Origin: Sheuella sp.
GTDB taxonomy: Bacteria > Pseudomonadota > Gammaproteobacteria > Burkholderiales > Burkholderiaceae_B
NCBI GenBank assembly: GCA_030650995.1
Contig: JAUSCY010000050.1
Coordinates: 1 to 42,961, forward strand
Reading direction: 5' to 3'
DNA length: 42,961 bases
Shown: one piece after another, positions 33,760 through 41,643 of the stretch
Numbering within the stretch: position 1 is the first letter of the stretch
How the letters are laid out: each line of letters opens with the position of its first letter
Notes under the pieces: model-generated
Seen by the model: the letters and a program-made list of their open reading frames with translations, nothing else
Told to the model about the DNA's origin: nothing
Databases searched by the model: none
Program-made: the position numbers and the translations under genes

Positions 33760-35357
33760 CAAAACTCCACAAACACATGTGAAATATCGTCTGCACTACC
33801 AATCATGTATGCGCTTGCTTTCGCACAGAGATCTTTTGCAAAGGTTAAATCAGCTTCGATCTCTGCGTGCACACGATATAGCACATCCCCCGCACTCACC
33901 TGCTCACCCATTTTTTTTAATAAATCCACGCCTGCTCCTTTAATCTTGGGCGCGCCAGCTAACCGGGCAATTTGCCCAATATGCATATTATCGATACTGG
34001 TGACCACGCCGGCCTTCGGTGCCTTTACTTCAAAAGTGAGCGCGCCTAGTGAAGGATGGTGATAATCAAAGTGGTGCGATCCTTGCGCCTGGATAATGGC
34101 ATTCATTTGAGTCAAAGCCCTACCTGAGTCCAGAATATCCCGGGCAATTGAAAATCCATCGCCGCCACGAACATCAGGGCTACTCTCCAGAAGACGACCC
34201 GCCAGACGCAAGGCTTTTTGGCGAAGGTCATTGGGCGCTGCAGGATCGTTCTCCAACACCCTCATAACATCGCGCGCCTCTAGAATCGGACCTATTCCAA
34301 AACCAATGGGCTGTCGTCCATCTGTAATCACAACATCCAGAGATAAATTCAGTCGGGAAGCTACATATTCAAACAGACGGCGCAAACTTTGTGCATCACG
34401 CATCGAGCGTACTTTAGCCGTCGGACCGATAGGAATGTCTAAAACCAGATGAGTAGAACCGGCCGCAATTTTTTTAGATAAAATCGATGCGACCATTTGT
34501 GAGGCAGAGTCAAGCGATAAGGGGCGCTCAACTGAGATCAACACATCATCAGCTGGAGATAAATCTGATGCGCCACCCCATGCCAGACACCCATGGTGCT
34601 TTAAAACGATTTCTGTAAGAGCTTCGAATGGCAAATCGACATTGGCTAATACTTCCATGGTATCGGCAGTTCCGGCTGGGGAAGTAATCGCCCGCGAGGA
34701 GGTTTTGGGACATAGCATTCCATGTGCTGCCACAATTGGTACAACCAGCATGGAGGTACGATTTCCTGGTATGCCACCAATGCAATGCTTATCAACGACC
34801 AGAGACTCCTTCCAATCCAGACGGCGACCACAGTCCACCATCGCTTGCGTTAAAAAGTAAACCTCATCGCGATCCATTTCTCCGCGATTCGTTGCAACGA
34901 CAAATGCAGTTAATTCGATCTTGGAATAATGATGCTGTGCAATATCTGAAACAATTCCGCGAAAATCTTCTTTATTTAATCTCTCGCCATTAATCTTTCT
35001 AAATAAGGCTTCCATCGACAATGGAGGTTCAGCCTGGGAGACATACGCTTTTTCACCTCGCGCAACCCCTAGCTGCACAAAAGCATCTTCGGAAAGACCA
35101 ACTTCTCCACACCCGACAATTGAAAGATCGTCCACAACATTCAAGGTTGCGAGTATGTGACGACCATTGGCCCTGACTTCAATCTTGGAAAGTGCCTGGA
35201 ATCCTTCTGCACGATAGACAGCACAATCGCGATGAAGATAGGCGACGTTTTCACGATAAGTATCAATCGCGACAGGACGCAAAAGCAAATGCGTTATATC
35301 GTCGTTATTTTTTTGTGTTGTCACATTATCTGGTAACGGCTGATTATTCTTGCTCAT
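33759..35357 (-). CDS. AMP phosphorylase-like / putative thymidine phosphorylase family protein
   Basis: The protein has 532 aa. An N-terminal domain of about 85-110 residues precedes the phosphorylase core, as in archaeal AMP phosphorylases and unlike DeoA. The core has [12 protein letters not shown] at 189-200 and [19 protein letters not shown] at 218-236, the phosphate and nucleoside site in the form typical of the AMP phosphorylase branch, with SSR and GTAD. A C-terminal barrel ends the protein (about 430-525). Archaeal relatives split nucleoside 5'-monophosphates with phosphate, giving base and ribose 1,5-bisphosphate. Bacterial members are often labelled thymidine phosphorylase, but substrates are mostly untested. 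It leads a two-gene unit with the PRPP-synthetase-like gene. Confidence 0.85.
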   Translation of the reverse strand: MSKNNQPLPDNVTTQKNNDDITHLLLRPVAIDTYRENVAYLHRDCAVYRAEGFQALSKIEVRANGRHILATLNVVDDLSIVGCGEVGLSEDAFVQLGVARGEKAYVSQAEPPLSMEALFRKINGERLNKEDFRGIVSDIAQHHYSKIELTAFVVATNRGEMDRDEVYFLTQAMVDCGRRLDWKESLVVDKHCIGGIPGNRTSMLVVPIVAAHGMLCPKTSSRAITSPAGTADTMEVLANVDLPFEALTEIVLKHHGCLAWGGASDLSPADDVLISVERPLSLDSASQMVASILSKKIAAGSTHLVLDIPIGPTAKVRSMRDAQSLRRLFEYVASRLNLSLDVVITDGRQPIGFGIGPILEARDVMRVLENDPAAPNDLRQKALRLAGRLLESSPDVRGGDGFSIARDILDSGRALTQMNAIIQAQGSHHFDYHHPSLGALTFEVKAPKAGVVTSIDNMHIGQIARLAGAPKIKGAGVDLLKKMGEQVSAGDVLYRVHAEIEADLTFAKDLCAKASAYMIGSADDISHVFVEF

Positions 35358-35436
35358 ATATGTAGCCTACACCTAAATTGGGGGTTTTGACACTCAAAAT
35401 AAAATACCGATGAGCTTTGCATCAAGCTCTTCAAGC

Positions 35437-36189
35437 GGCATCAGGGGTTAGCAAAAGAGGGGCCATCGGAAGCAGCATGCCAATAAGGAGCGCGATCAGG
35501 ATGTGTTGGCAACAGGCACAACTTGATCCGAGAGACTTGCCATACAAACCGCCACCATATCAATACCCGAAAAAGCCAACGCAGCATCAGGAACTAAAAA
35601 AAATAGGTAAGCTGACAAACTCATACCAGATGCCTGCTATTGAAAGACTGAATCCGTTCATTGTGGGCGTGGCGTACCAGGTCGAAATATCCAGGCTTAA
35701 GTATTTATTCCAGATAACTAATATGCCAATGGCGTATACGAATATAAGTATGAGCAGCTCAGGTAAATATGCGTACTGAAGACGTAACGCAGATCCGATC
35801 GCACTAAAAAATCGTGCTCGCTCCTGAACGGGAATCAATTCACGATCAAAAAACTCTCTCACAACGGATTGAAGCCGCTGATATACGAGAATTTCGGCGA
35901 TGATGAAAAGAGGAATTGCGACTAAAAATCGAAGATGTGCCTCGAAGTCGAGCAAGAACGATATGCTGACGTTATCACTTAGCGCATTACCTTCTAATGC
36001 AGACAGAATCAGCAGAGGCAACCACGCAAGAAGAGAGATTGTTAAGACCCGCCTCTTCGCAAACATTAATTCGTCGTCGCATAGTCTAGCGCGGCAAAGC
36101 AACTGAAAAAGTGGTCCTCCCAAGACCAAAGAAAAAGTGTGCCTCTGTTCGGCAGAGGCAACATCAGAGAGAGGATCTCGATTTTTCAT
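35437..36189 (-). pseudogene. Decayed membrane-protein gene (frameshift, in-frame stop, missing 3' end)
   Basis: An intact frame of 200 codons (36189 to 35587) encodes a protein with four membrane helices (about residues 47-64, 86-105, 143-162 and 180-198). It ends abruptly at WYEFVSLPIFFSS. Right after a run of eight T (35597-35604 on the minus strand) another frame continues with FLMLRWLFRVLIWWRFVWQV and SRIKLCLLPTHPDRA. I recognise that stretch as the normal continuation of a family of 350-400 aa membrane proteins (WYxFVSLPIFQFxLLRW ... PTHPDRxGGLGFL). After HPDRA the homology breaks, with only possible traces to about 35437. So the gene has a frameshift and has lost its 3' third. Function of the family is unknown. 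Confidence 0.7.
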
Positions 36190-36276
36190 TTCATTGGCTA
36201 TTTGCGTAATTTTGAATATCGGCGTAATAAACTTTACTGAGAAGAGATCCCAAAGTACAGAGCCAAGTCAATAAAC

Positions 36277-36318
36277 CTCAATTTGGTACCGAATCTTTTG
36301 ACTCGGTACCGAATTGAG
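36277..36318. promoter_or_regulatory. Twin palindromic operator upstream of the acyl-CoA ligase gene
   Basis: Arms of 16 bases (36277-36292 and 36303-36318, one mismatch) surround a ten-base centre. Each arm holds its own small palindrome around GGTACC: TTTGGTACCGAA and CTCGGTACCGAA. This can be read as two adjacent dimer sites 19 bases apart or as one large stem-loop. It is 57-98 bases upstream of the ligase start codon. A TetR-family gene lies just beyond the ligase, and TetR proteins bind such sites. Confidence 0.6.
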
Positions 36319-36374
36319 CGTAAATTTGTGTCTGCTGATGCTTAGCATCCACGATAAAACTCAAAAAAGAAAAA

Positions 36375-37946
36375 ATGAGACAGCAACTTCGCACGATTCA
36401 CGGCGGCTCGACCGTCGCTCAACTTTATATTTCGGCCTTTAAAAATCATCCTGACAAGCTAGCCATTGTTGGAAATAATGTCCAGCTGACTTATCGTGAA
36501 CTGGAGCAAAAGTCCTATCAATTTGCTCGTTTACTGAAAGAAAAGGGCTTGCAAAGACAGGATACGATCGCTTTTTTGGTTGGCAATCGTGCAGAAGCTA
36601 TTGTTGGAATCATTGCCGCCCAGATTCTCGGCCTCAAGAGCGTCTCACTTCATCCAATGGCTTCTGAAGATGATCATTGCTTTGTACTAGAGGACGCTAG
36701 CGTCAAGGCACTCATCGTTGATTCGTCGCGGTTTACTGAACGTGGCCTGGCAATCAAAAACCGGGCGTTGATTCCGCTAGTGCTGAGCCTGGACGATTCT
36801 GAAATTGGCCCAGGCCTGATTGATCAAGTCGCCTTGATAAGCGCAGAAGAGATCTCTGTTGGTGATGATCCAACCGAAATAACCAAACTTTCATACACCG
36901 GGGGTACGACCGGTCGCTCAAAGGGTATTTTGCATTCTCACCGCACGGTCGTAACAATGATTGTGTATATGCTCGCGACCTACGAGTGGCCCGAACAAAT
37001 TCGCTATCTTGTGACAACCCCGATTTCGCACGCAGCGGGTGGTCTACTGTTACCCACATTTTTACGTGGTGGTACGGTCTACCTGATGGAAAAGTATGAC
37101 ACCCCGAATTTTCTGCGAATGGTTCAGGAACACGCTATTAATTTCAGCTTTCTGGTACCAACACAAATTTATGGGCTGATCGATTACGAGGATCAGAAGG
37201 CATACGATTTATCCAGCCTGGAGCTAATTCTTTATGGTGCATCGCCGATTGCTCCATCACGACTGCAGCAAGCGATTCAAAAAATCGGTCCGGTTTTTGG
37301 GCAGTTATATGGGCAGGCCGAAGCTCCCATGAAAATTACCTATCTGAGCAAACAGGATCACGATTCATCCAGGCCTCATTTGTTTCGCTCCTGCGGCAAG
37401 GTTGTTGCTGGCAATCAGGTCAAATTGCTAGACCAGGACTGCAAAGAAGTCCCACTCGGTGAAATCGGAGAACTTTGCGTCAGAGGTCCCTTGATTATGG
37501 AAGGCTATCTGAATCGACCTGATGAGAATGAAAAGGTATTTAAAGGTGATTGGCTACACACTGGTGACATGGCGCGCAAAGACGCGGAGGGCTATTTTTA
37601 CATCGTCGATCGTGTCAAAGACATGATCATTACAGGTGGATTCAACGTATATCCGAGTGAGGTTGAAAACTGTCTCGCTAATCATCCATCTGTTGCGATG
37701 TCTGCTGTGATTGGAGTACCAGACGAAAAGTGGGGAGAAAAAGTGACTGCTGTTGTAGTCCTCAAGCCTGGTGTGCATGCTACTGAGGCAGAAGTTATCC
37801 AATATGTGACTGAGCAAAAAGGAGTCGTCAATGCTCCAAAATCGGTGCTGTTTGAAATCGAACTGCCACTCACAGCATTAGGAAAAATCGATAAAAAAAC
37901 TATTCGAACAAAATATTGGACGGGAAGTGAACGACAGGTCGGTTAA
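36375..37946 (+). CDS. AMP-dependent acyl-CoA synthetase / fatty-acid-CoA ligase
   Basis: The protein has 523 aa and belongs to the ANL superfamily. In order: the phosphate loop YTGGTTGRSKG near residue 173, A5 YGQAE, HTGDMARKDAEGYFYIVDR with the adenylate-binding Asp, the hinge region MIITGGFNVYPSEVE, and the C-terminal catalytic lysine motif ALGKIDKK. It activates a carboxylic acid with ATP and transfers it to CoA. The chain length and type of acid cannot be predicted. An unusual double operator lies upstream and a TetR-type regulator gene converges downstream. No other beta-oxidation gene is adjacent. Confidence 0.92.
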   Translation: MRQQLRTIHGGSTVAQLYISAFKNHPDKLAIVGNNVQLTYRELEQKSYQFARLLKEKGLQRQDTIAFLVGNRAEAIVGIIAAQILGLKSVSLHPMASEDDHCFVLEDASVKALIVDSSRFTERGLAIKNRALIPLVLSLDDSEIGPGLIDQVALISAEEISVGDDPTEITKLSYTGGTTGRSKGILHSHRTVVTMIVYMLATYEWPEQIRYLVTTPISHAAGGLLLPTFLRGGTVYLMEKYDTPNFLRMVQEHAINFSFLVPTQIYGLIDYEDQKAYDLSSLELILYGASPIAPSRLQQAIQKIGPVFGQLYGQAEAPMKITYLSKQDHDSSRPHLFRSCGKVVAGNQVKLLDQDCKEVPLGEIGELCVRGPLIMEGYLNRPDENEKVFKGDWLHTGDMARKDAEGYFYIVDRVKDMIITGGFNVYPSEVENCLANHPSVAMSAVIGVPDEKWGEKVTAVVVLKPGVHATEAEVIQYVTEQKGVVNAPKSVLFEIELPLTALGKIDKKTIRTKYWTGSERQVG

Positions 37947-38015
37947 GGACCTACTTGTTCCATCTGGTATGAAGGACTTGAACAATGCTTTTAGGGACTG
38001 GTGTCACGCATTGCA

Positions 38016-38612
38016 TCAATCCACGCTTGTATGATCTGATGGCGAGTGCTTGAGCAGACCGTTCAAAATAATTTCGTAGAAGGCATTAAATGCGTCACCG
38101 ATTTTTAATCCTGTTTCAGTCAGGAACTGCTGGTTTCGCAATCTGATTGCTGCGCCTAATATAGCTTCTGATACCAGACGAGGATTGTGGGGCACAAGCA
38201 CTCCTTGCCTGACCCCGTCTTCGATCATCCGCTCTAAACCACGTATACGCGCTTCTTGGTAGGCGTCAAAAACAGCCCTCCCGGCAGCGCTCGCGTCAAG
38301 ATCGATGAGAGCAGCTTTACTTAAACCCGATGCGTTGAGTGCGGCACGCATATAAGCCGGGATCGCTTTAGCCGCTGATGATTCTTTTTTTGCCGCGGCA
38401 TAGCCTTTGTCGATCGTCGCCCTGAATACGGCCTGACAAACGCCCAGAAAAAGCTCCTCTTTTGTTGCTGCTATCTGATATATACGTCGTTTGGAGCATT
38501 GCAAATACCTGGCGATATCTGCGATTGTCAGATTGGAGATGCCCTGCGTACTTAACAGGTCAGTTAACTCTTGGGTAAATTCTTGCTCGCTGCGTCTTTT
38601 AGTCATCGTCAT
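38016..38612 (-). CDS. TetR/AcrR family transcriptional regulator
   Basis: The protein has 198 aa. The N-terminal helix-turn-helix reads LTIADIARYLQCSKRRIYQIAATKEELF (about residues 28-55), the classical TetR DNA-binding region, and the remaining helical part is the ligand domain. A second ATG at 38606 is a possible start. The regulator converges on the acyl-CoA ligase gene and is the best candidate to bind the GGTACC operators in front of it; a fatty acyl-CoA ligand would make sense, but this is inference. Confidence 0.9.
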   Translation of the reverse strand: MTMTKRRSEQEFTQELTDLLSTQGISNLTIADIARYLQCSKRRIYQIAATKEELFLGVCQAVFRATIDKGYAAAKKESSAAKAIPAYMRAALNASGLSKAALIDLDASAAGRAVFDAYQEARIRGLERMIEDGVRQGVLVPHNPRLVSEAILGAAIRLRNQQFLTETGLKIGDAFNAFYEIILNGLLKHSPSDHTSVD

Positions 38613-38651
38613 TTATGCGTATCAGAGCTATCAGAATTATCTCCCCTACAT

Positions 38652-38810
38652 TTATGAATCAGACTGCGACGATTCTGATTGAGGATCTAATGAACCCGTA
38701 CCTTCTTGAAAACACATCTTTTCACCATCCCATTTCTGACCGCACCAACAGTTCCCTTCCGCATTAATGATGCAAGTACCCGACCCGCAACACCTTGTAT
38801 CTTCAGTCAT
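38652..38810 (-). CDS. Small Cys-rich protein (CxxC-type), conserved hypothetical
   Basis: The protein has 52 aa. It begins TEDTRCCGSGTCIINAEGN and continues CWCGQKWDG, EKMCF, followed by a Ser-rich tail. Six cysteines in 24 residues (CC, C, C-x-C, C) suggest a metal site. As far as I recall, similar short proteins with CCGTGTCI and CWCGQ segments are found in Burkholderiales. The reading frame extends further upstream, but the ATG at 38810 is the natural start, with GGGG ahead of it. It diverges from a DUF2237 gene, 144 bases away. Confidence 0.65.
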   Translation of the reverse strand: MTEDTRCCGSGTCIINAEGNCWCGQKWDGEKMCFQEGTGSLDPQSESSQSDS

Positions 38811-38954
38811 CAAAACCCCAAAATAATTTAAAAAAACGGATTTAATGTCAATATTTGCTATTGCAGCAGATAATGTCGAATTGTCTTTCAATATTCTTAC
38901 GTCTGTAAAGCCTAAGATTAATTGAACCAAGCATCACCTACAAGGTAAAACATC

Positions 38955-39323
38955 ATGAATAACGAGGTATTAAATGTACTTGGAGCACCACTCGTTCCTT
39001 GCTCTTATGATCCGCTAACGGGGTTCCACAGGGATGGTTGCTGCAATACAGATGAACACGATCAGGGAAGACATGTTATTTGCGCAAAAGTAACACAGGA
39101 CTTTCTGGAGTTTTCTTTCAAAAAAGGAAACGATCTGATCACGCCTCGCCCTGAATACAGGTTTGTTGGCTTAAAAGCTGGAGATCGCTGGTGTTTGTGT
39201 GCGCTCAGATGGAAAGAAGCATTTGATGCGGGCTGCGCACCTCATGTAGTGCTTGAATCTACACATATCAAAGCACTGGATTACGTCACACTGGACCAAT
39301 TACAGTCTCATGCCGTAGTTTGA
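38955..39323 (+). CDS. DUF2237 family protein
   Basis: The protein has 122 aa, the family length, and matches DUF2237 throughout: NVLGAPLVPCSYDPLTGFHR, DGCCNTDEHDQGRHVICA, FSFKKGNDLITP, GLKAGDRWCLCALRW and ESTHIKALDYV. Several conserved cysteines are present. The function is unknown. AAGG nine bases upstream supports the start. It diverges from the small Cys-rich gene and converges on the FkbM-type methyltransferase. Confidence 0.92.
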   Translation: MNNEVLNVLGAPLVPCSYDPLTGFHRDGCCNTDEHDQGRHVICAKVTQDFLEFSFKKGNDLITPRPEYRFVGLKAGDRWCLCALRWKEAFDAGCAPHVVLESTHIKALDYVTLDQLQSHAVV

Positions 39324-39369
39324 TGATTTTGATTACTAAAGAATCAAAGGCTACCAGTCAGAGATTCTC

Positions 39370-40302
39370 TTAACTGATCTGGACCCCAACAGTTGAGGAA
39401 AAAGTCTCAAGTTGAGCTTTATCGAAAGCTCCGACCAATATCGGGTAGCTGAATCCATTCAGAATATGACGGTTCATAACATGGTACGAAGCATTGAGAT
39501 CATGGAGATTTTTGGCGTCTTTGACATCGTACAAAGACGGTATAAGTTTGCGACGAACTCTATCCTTAAAATTACGGACATAACTCATATCAACAGCGTA
39601 CAAATGCGGAAAAACACTGCGAAGAAAATCGAAAAAATCTGGTACTGAGGTCCGTTGAAGCGCATTCAGGCACCAGTGATTCAGCTCCAACACAACAATG
39701 GGCTGATCTCGAGCGATGGTTGCAGACAATCCTTCGATGACGCTCTTCTCAAAGCCTTCAACATCGATCTTAATAAAATCAATCTTAGGGACTTTGCTTT
39801 CGTTCATAAAGTCATCTCCTTTAATGATCTTGATCTGTTCAACCTGATGTCCTTGCGACGCACTTGTCAAGTTAGATACAAATCCTCCTGATCGATCACT
39901 TTGCGAAAAGGTCAATTCAAACATCCCCGACTCTTTACCTAACCCAACATTAACGGGCGTTACGCGATCGAGCCGGGCATTTTTAACGTTTTTCTCGAGG
40001 TAACCAAAGGTAGTCGGAGATGGCTCAAAACAATAGACCTTTTCAGCAAGGTTACCGAACAAAATTGATGTACAGCCAATATTTGCACCCACATCCAAGA
40101 CTACGTCATTGCTACGTATCAGTGATTTGAATAGAACGACCATTTCCGGTTCAAATTCACCCTTAATATGTTCTAGGTAATTATCATCGGATGCAATTTC
40201 GTATTTCTTGCCACCAATTTTCGTGTGCACAATACGTTCATTTGATAAATGATTATCGGATCTGCGGCGTGATGGCGAGAAATAATTAAAGAGTCGTTTC
40301 AT
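39370..40302 (-). CDS. FkbM family SAM-dependent methyltransferase
   Basis: The protein has 310 aa. The SAM-binding motif VVLDVGANIGCTSILFG is near residue 67, then FEPSPTTFGYLEKN and the family signature IDFIKIDVEGFEKSVIEG. FkbM-type enzymes methylate hydroxyl groups, often sugars of O-antigens, capsules or antibiotics. The ATG at 40302 is chosen over a TTG two codons earlier. The gene is clearly richer in A+T than the surroundings, and the neighbouring acyltransferase is similar. Together they look like a small acquired glycan-modifying segment. Confidence 0.88.
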   Translation of the reverse strand: MKRLFNYFSPSRRRSDNHLSNERIVHTKIGGKKYEIASDDNYLEHIKGEFEPEMVVLFKSLIRSNDVVLDVGANIGCTSILFGNLAEKVYCFEPSPTTFGYLEKNVKNARLDRVTPVNVGLGKESGMFELTFSQSDRSGGFVSNLTSASQGHQVEQIKIIKGDDFMNESKVPKIDFIKIDVEGFEKSVIEGLSATIARDQPIVVLELNHWCLNALQRTSVPDFFDFLRSVFPHLYAVDMSYVRNFKDRVRRKLIPSLYDVKDAKNLHDLNASYHVMNRHILNGFSYPILVGAFDKAQLETFSSTVGVQIS

Positions 40303-40477
40303 AGACAACCAATGTTTTGAAATTGATCGATTAAATTAATGTGCCACAAATGTAATCGAAGGTAGCACCATTAGCCATCCTCTCAAAGATACTTAACTAT
40401 CCGTTAGTTGAACCGTAAAAGCTGATTAACGGTACGAATTGTTTTTAAGTTATTCTCAAATCCTATTGGGAATATTT

Positions 40478-41596
40478 ATGACATCAAGCGCGCCTGCTGA
40501 ACAACAACCATATGATTTACCACAGCTCACATCACTAAGATTTTTTGCTGCGCTAGGTGTACTTTGTTCGCACTTGATATTTTTAAGAGAAATCGATAAC
40601 CCAATCAAAGCGATTGCGATTATTTTTTTCGGCGAAGGCCATTCAGGCGTTACGTTTTTCTTTGTGCTGTCTGGCTTTATTATGATGCACGCGTATCAAA
40701 GTAGCCTGATTCAAAAAACACTATCTACAAAAACGTATCTGTTGCTCAGGCTATCGCGAATCTGGCCATTACATCTCATCACAGCGCTGCCTTTTGTTTT
40801 CTATTTTTTTTATAAATACGGCAGTGATATTTCAGGCGTTGTAGCTGTGAATATTCTAATGCTTCAGAGCTGGGTACCTATAGTCAAATACTATATTTCA
40901 CTTAACGCTGTTTCCTGGAGCTTATCAGTTGAGCTGTTTTTTTATGTAGCCTTTCTGTTTCTCGTTCGCGTATCTTTCAAGTCTTTAATAGTAATCGCTC
41001 TATGCTGGTTTATAGTAATCGCCGCAACCGCAGCCACTATGATTAATTTTGGTGAGAGTCATTGGTCAACAGGCAATGGTGAATTAAAAATTAACCACTG
41101 GATCTTCTATATCAATCCTGTATTCAGACTGTTAGATTTTATGGTTGGAATGCTTGTCTACAAAATCAGTTTTGTTAAAAGAAATAAGAATAAGGACTCC
41201 ACTTTTATTGAGATAGTGTCAGTGAGTTTATTAATAATTGGGGCCTACGCATACAGCACTTACGTTTTTCCAGAAATACTGCGGGCTCAACTTTTATACT
41301 TGCCAATTATGGCTTTTATTATCTACGCATTCTCAAACGGAACAGGCGTCTTGTCTCGACTACTAAAAGGAAAAATACTTGTGCTGCTGGGCGAGGCTTC
41401 CTTTTCTTTGTATTTGATACACAATGCAATCATCAATCTGGCTAACGCAGCCTTTCTCAAAAGTTCGATCAAGGTACCTGTCTTTATTTATTCAATCATT
41501 CTGACGGTTATTTGTGTAATCGCATCAGTCATTACATATCGGTTTATTGAGAAACCCATTCACAGCTATTTGAAAAAAAGGATTAAGGCGATTTAA
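40478..41596 (+). CDS. Acyltransferase 3 family membrane protein (OafA/YrhL type)
   Basis: The protein has 372 aa and about ten transmembrane helices. The N-terminus has the family pattern LTSLRFFAALGVLCSHL with the conserved His, followed by GHSGVTFFFVLSGFIM, LLRLSRIWPLHL (RxxR-like active-site region) and the C-terminal RFIEKPI. Such enzymes move acetyl or other acyl groups onto surface sugars. The ATG at 40478 has GGGA upstream; a TTG at 40439 is unlikely. The A+T-rich base use matches the adjacent FkbM gene, which is divergent. Confidence 0.9.
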   Translation: MTSSAPAEQQPYDLPQLTSLRFFAALGVLCSHLIFLREIDNPIKAIAIIFFGEGHSGVTFFFVLSGFIMMHAYQSSLIQKTLSTKTYLLLRLSRIWPLHLITALPFVFYFFYKYGSDISGVVAVNILMLQSWVPIVKYYISLNAVSWSLSVELFFYVAFLFLVRVSFKSLIVIALCWFIVIAATAATMINFGESHWSTGNGELKINHWIFYINPVFRLLDFMVGMLVYKISFVKRNKNKDSTFIEIVSVSLLIIGAYAYSTYVFPEILRAQLLYLPIMAFIIYAFSNGTGVLSRLLKGKILVLLGEASFSLYLIHNAIINLANAAFLKSSIKVPVFIYSIILTVICVIASVITYRFIEKPIHSYLKKRIKAI

Positions 41597-41643
41597 TCTC
41601 TCCTGTTCAGGATGCGCCGGATGAATCGGAAATACGTTTACCA

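Noticed and set aside
35597-35604. Programmed transcriptional slippage at the eight-T run
   Set aside because: Any T-run length that restores the downstream frame puts TAG in frame, so slippage cannot yield the full protein.
35417-35779. 120-codon plus-strand frame
   Set aside because: Antisense to the decayed membrane-protein gene, whose frames match a recognisable family.
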